A program made the translations under genes and the position numbers. This document shows positions 5,233-5,395 of a stretch of DNA of 5,395 nt, piece after piece (position 1 is the stretch's first letter; every line of letters begins with the position of its first letter). This DNA comes from JAGNZR01 sp051652785. Its GTDB lineage: Bacteria > Fusobacteriota > Fusobacteriia > Fusobacteriales > Fusobacteriaceae. The notes beneath the pieces are model-generated. The model saw nothing but the letters and a program-made list of their open reading frames with translations, did no database searches and was not told where the DNA came from. Location: the NCBI GenBank assembly GCA_051652785.1, contig JBOFUX010000056.1, positions 1 through 5,395 on the forward strand, written 5' to 3'.

Positions 5233-5249
5233 ATACCGTTTAAAGGTAT
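5233..5249. promoter_or_regulatory. Operator candidate 3 (in the early leader)
   Basis: ATACC, 7 bases (GTTTAAA), GGTAT is a dyad centred on 5241 with the same geometry as operator 2. It lies downstream of the predicted start, 3 bases before the AAGGAGG ribosome binding site. It could block elongation or support looping with the other sites. Confidence 0.65.
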
Positions 5250-5263
5250 CTCAAGGAGGAACT

Positions 5264-5353
5264 ATGGCATCACTAGAATTGCAAAAACTAATCGCCAAAT
5301 TTGGCGGAGAAACAACTTTTCAAGAATTACATGACATGGGGGGGTTGAAATGA
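5264..5353 (+). CDS. First rightward gene, 29 residues, with G7 run near its end
   Basis: It begins MASLELQKLIAKFGGETTFQ and ends ELHDMGGLK. AAGGAGG at 5253-5259 supports the start. It occupies the place of a cro-like gene but has no helix-turn-helix, and I do not recognise it. Codons ATG-GGG-GGG contain seven consecutive G bases (5338-5344), striking in DNA this AT-rich. With one more G, or a -1 ribosomal slip on G-GGG-GGG, the frame would join the next gene as MGGVEMREFVKLL. It may therefore be a complete small gene whose G run serves as the ribosome binding site of the next one, or the front half of a larger gene. Confidence 0.55.
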   Translation: MASLELQKLIAKFGGETTFQELHDMGGLK

Positions 5354-5395
5354 GAGAATTTGTAAAATTATTAATTGATGAGGTTGAGCTTTTAG
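5350..5395 (+). CDS. Start of a second rightward gene (3' end outside window)
   Basis: The frame begins MREFVKLLIDEVELL and runs off the window. Its ATG overlaps the preceding TGA in the form ATGA, the usual sign of translational coupling, and the G7 run 5 bases upstream could act as a ribosome binding site. Too little is visible to name it. If the preceding gene normally reads through at the G run, this is not a separate start. Confidence 0.5.
   Translation, partial: MREFVKLLIDEVELL

Noticed and set aside
1..5395. Absence of GGNCC (the predicted R-M target) throughout the window
   Set aside because: I checked every CC dinucleotide and found no GGNCC. At this base composition only one or two sites would be expected, so their absence is not evidence of selection.

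Overview
The window is very AT-rich, with strong GGAGG-type ribosome binding sites, A/T-rich intergenic DNA and codon use typical of a low-GC anaerobe. Together with the gene families present this suggests a Fusobacterium-like bacterium. That assignment is an inference from composition and gene style; nothing in the window proves it. The content is entirely accessory: a toxin-antitoxin pair, a type II restriction-modification (R-M) system, and the lysogeny-control end of a prophage or related integrative element.

Layout. (1) 1-570: the last 24 codons of a HicA mRNA-interferase toxin, a hairpin over the hicA stop, the complete hicB antitoxin, and its terminator. (2) 571-3250: an R-M cassette. 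A 530-base gap holds a candidate promoter with a perfect 10+10 bp dyad. It is followed by a C5-cytosine methyltransferase carrying an N-terminal Cro/CI-type DNA-binding domain, then an Eco47II-family (GGNCC) restriction endonuclease and a terminator. (3) 3351-3448: a second copy of the last 70 bp of hicB (63/70 identical) with its own terminator, so the R-M cassette is bracketed by direct repeats of the hicB tail. (4) 3458-5067, minus strand: a repressor-centred operon. Read in its own direction it runs from an XRE-family repressor to an ImmA/IrrE-type HELGH metallopeptidase, then three small unrecognised genes. The second of these is split over two frames at a dnaX-type A-AAA-AAG heptamer. 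(5) 5068-5263: the divergent control region, with a leftward promoter, a near-consensus rightward promoter, and three ATACC/GGTAT dyads whose centres lie exactly 72 bp apart. (6) 5264-5395, plus strand: a 29-codon first early gene containing a G7 run, overlapping the start of another gene that leaves the window.

How the genes work together. The repressor and ImmA pair is the switch used by ICEBs1- and phi105-like elements. The repressor would hold the rightward promoter off through the three dyads, and ImmA would relieve it by proteolysis. The methyltransferase probably limits its own synthesis through its N-terminal helix-turn-helix acting on the upstream dyad. The most notable signals are the hicB-tail duplication around the R-M cassette, the in-frame slippery heptamer with a downstream hairpin, the equally spaced operators, and the G7 run where a one-base shift would fuse the first two early genes.
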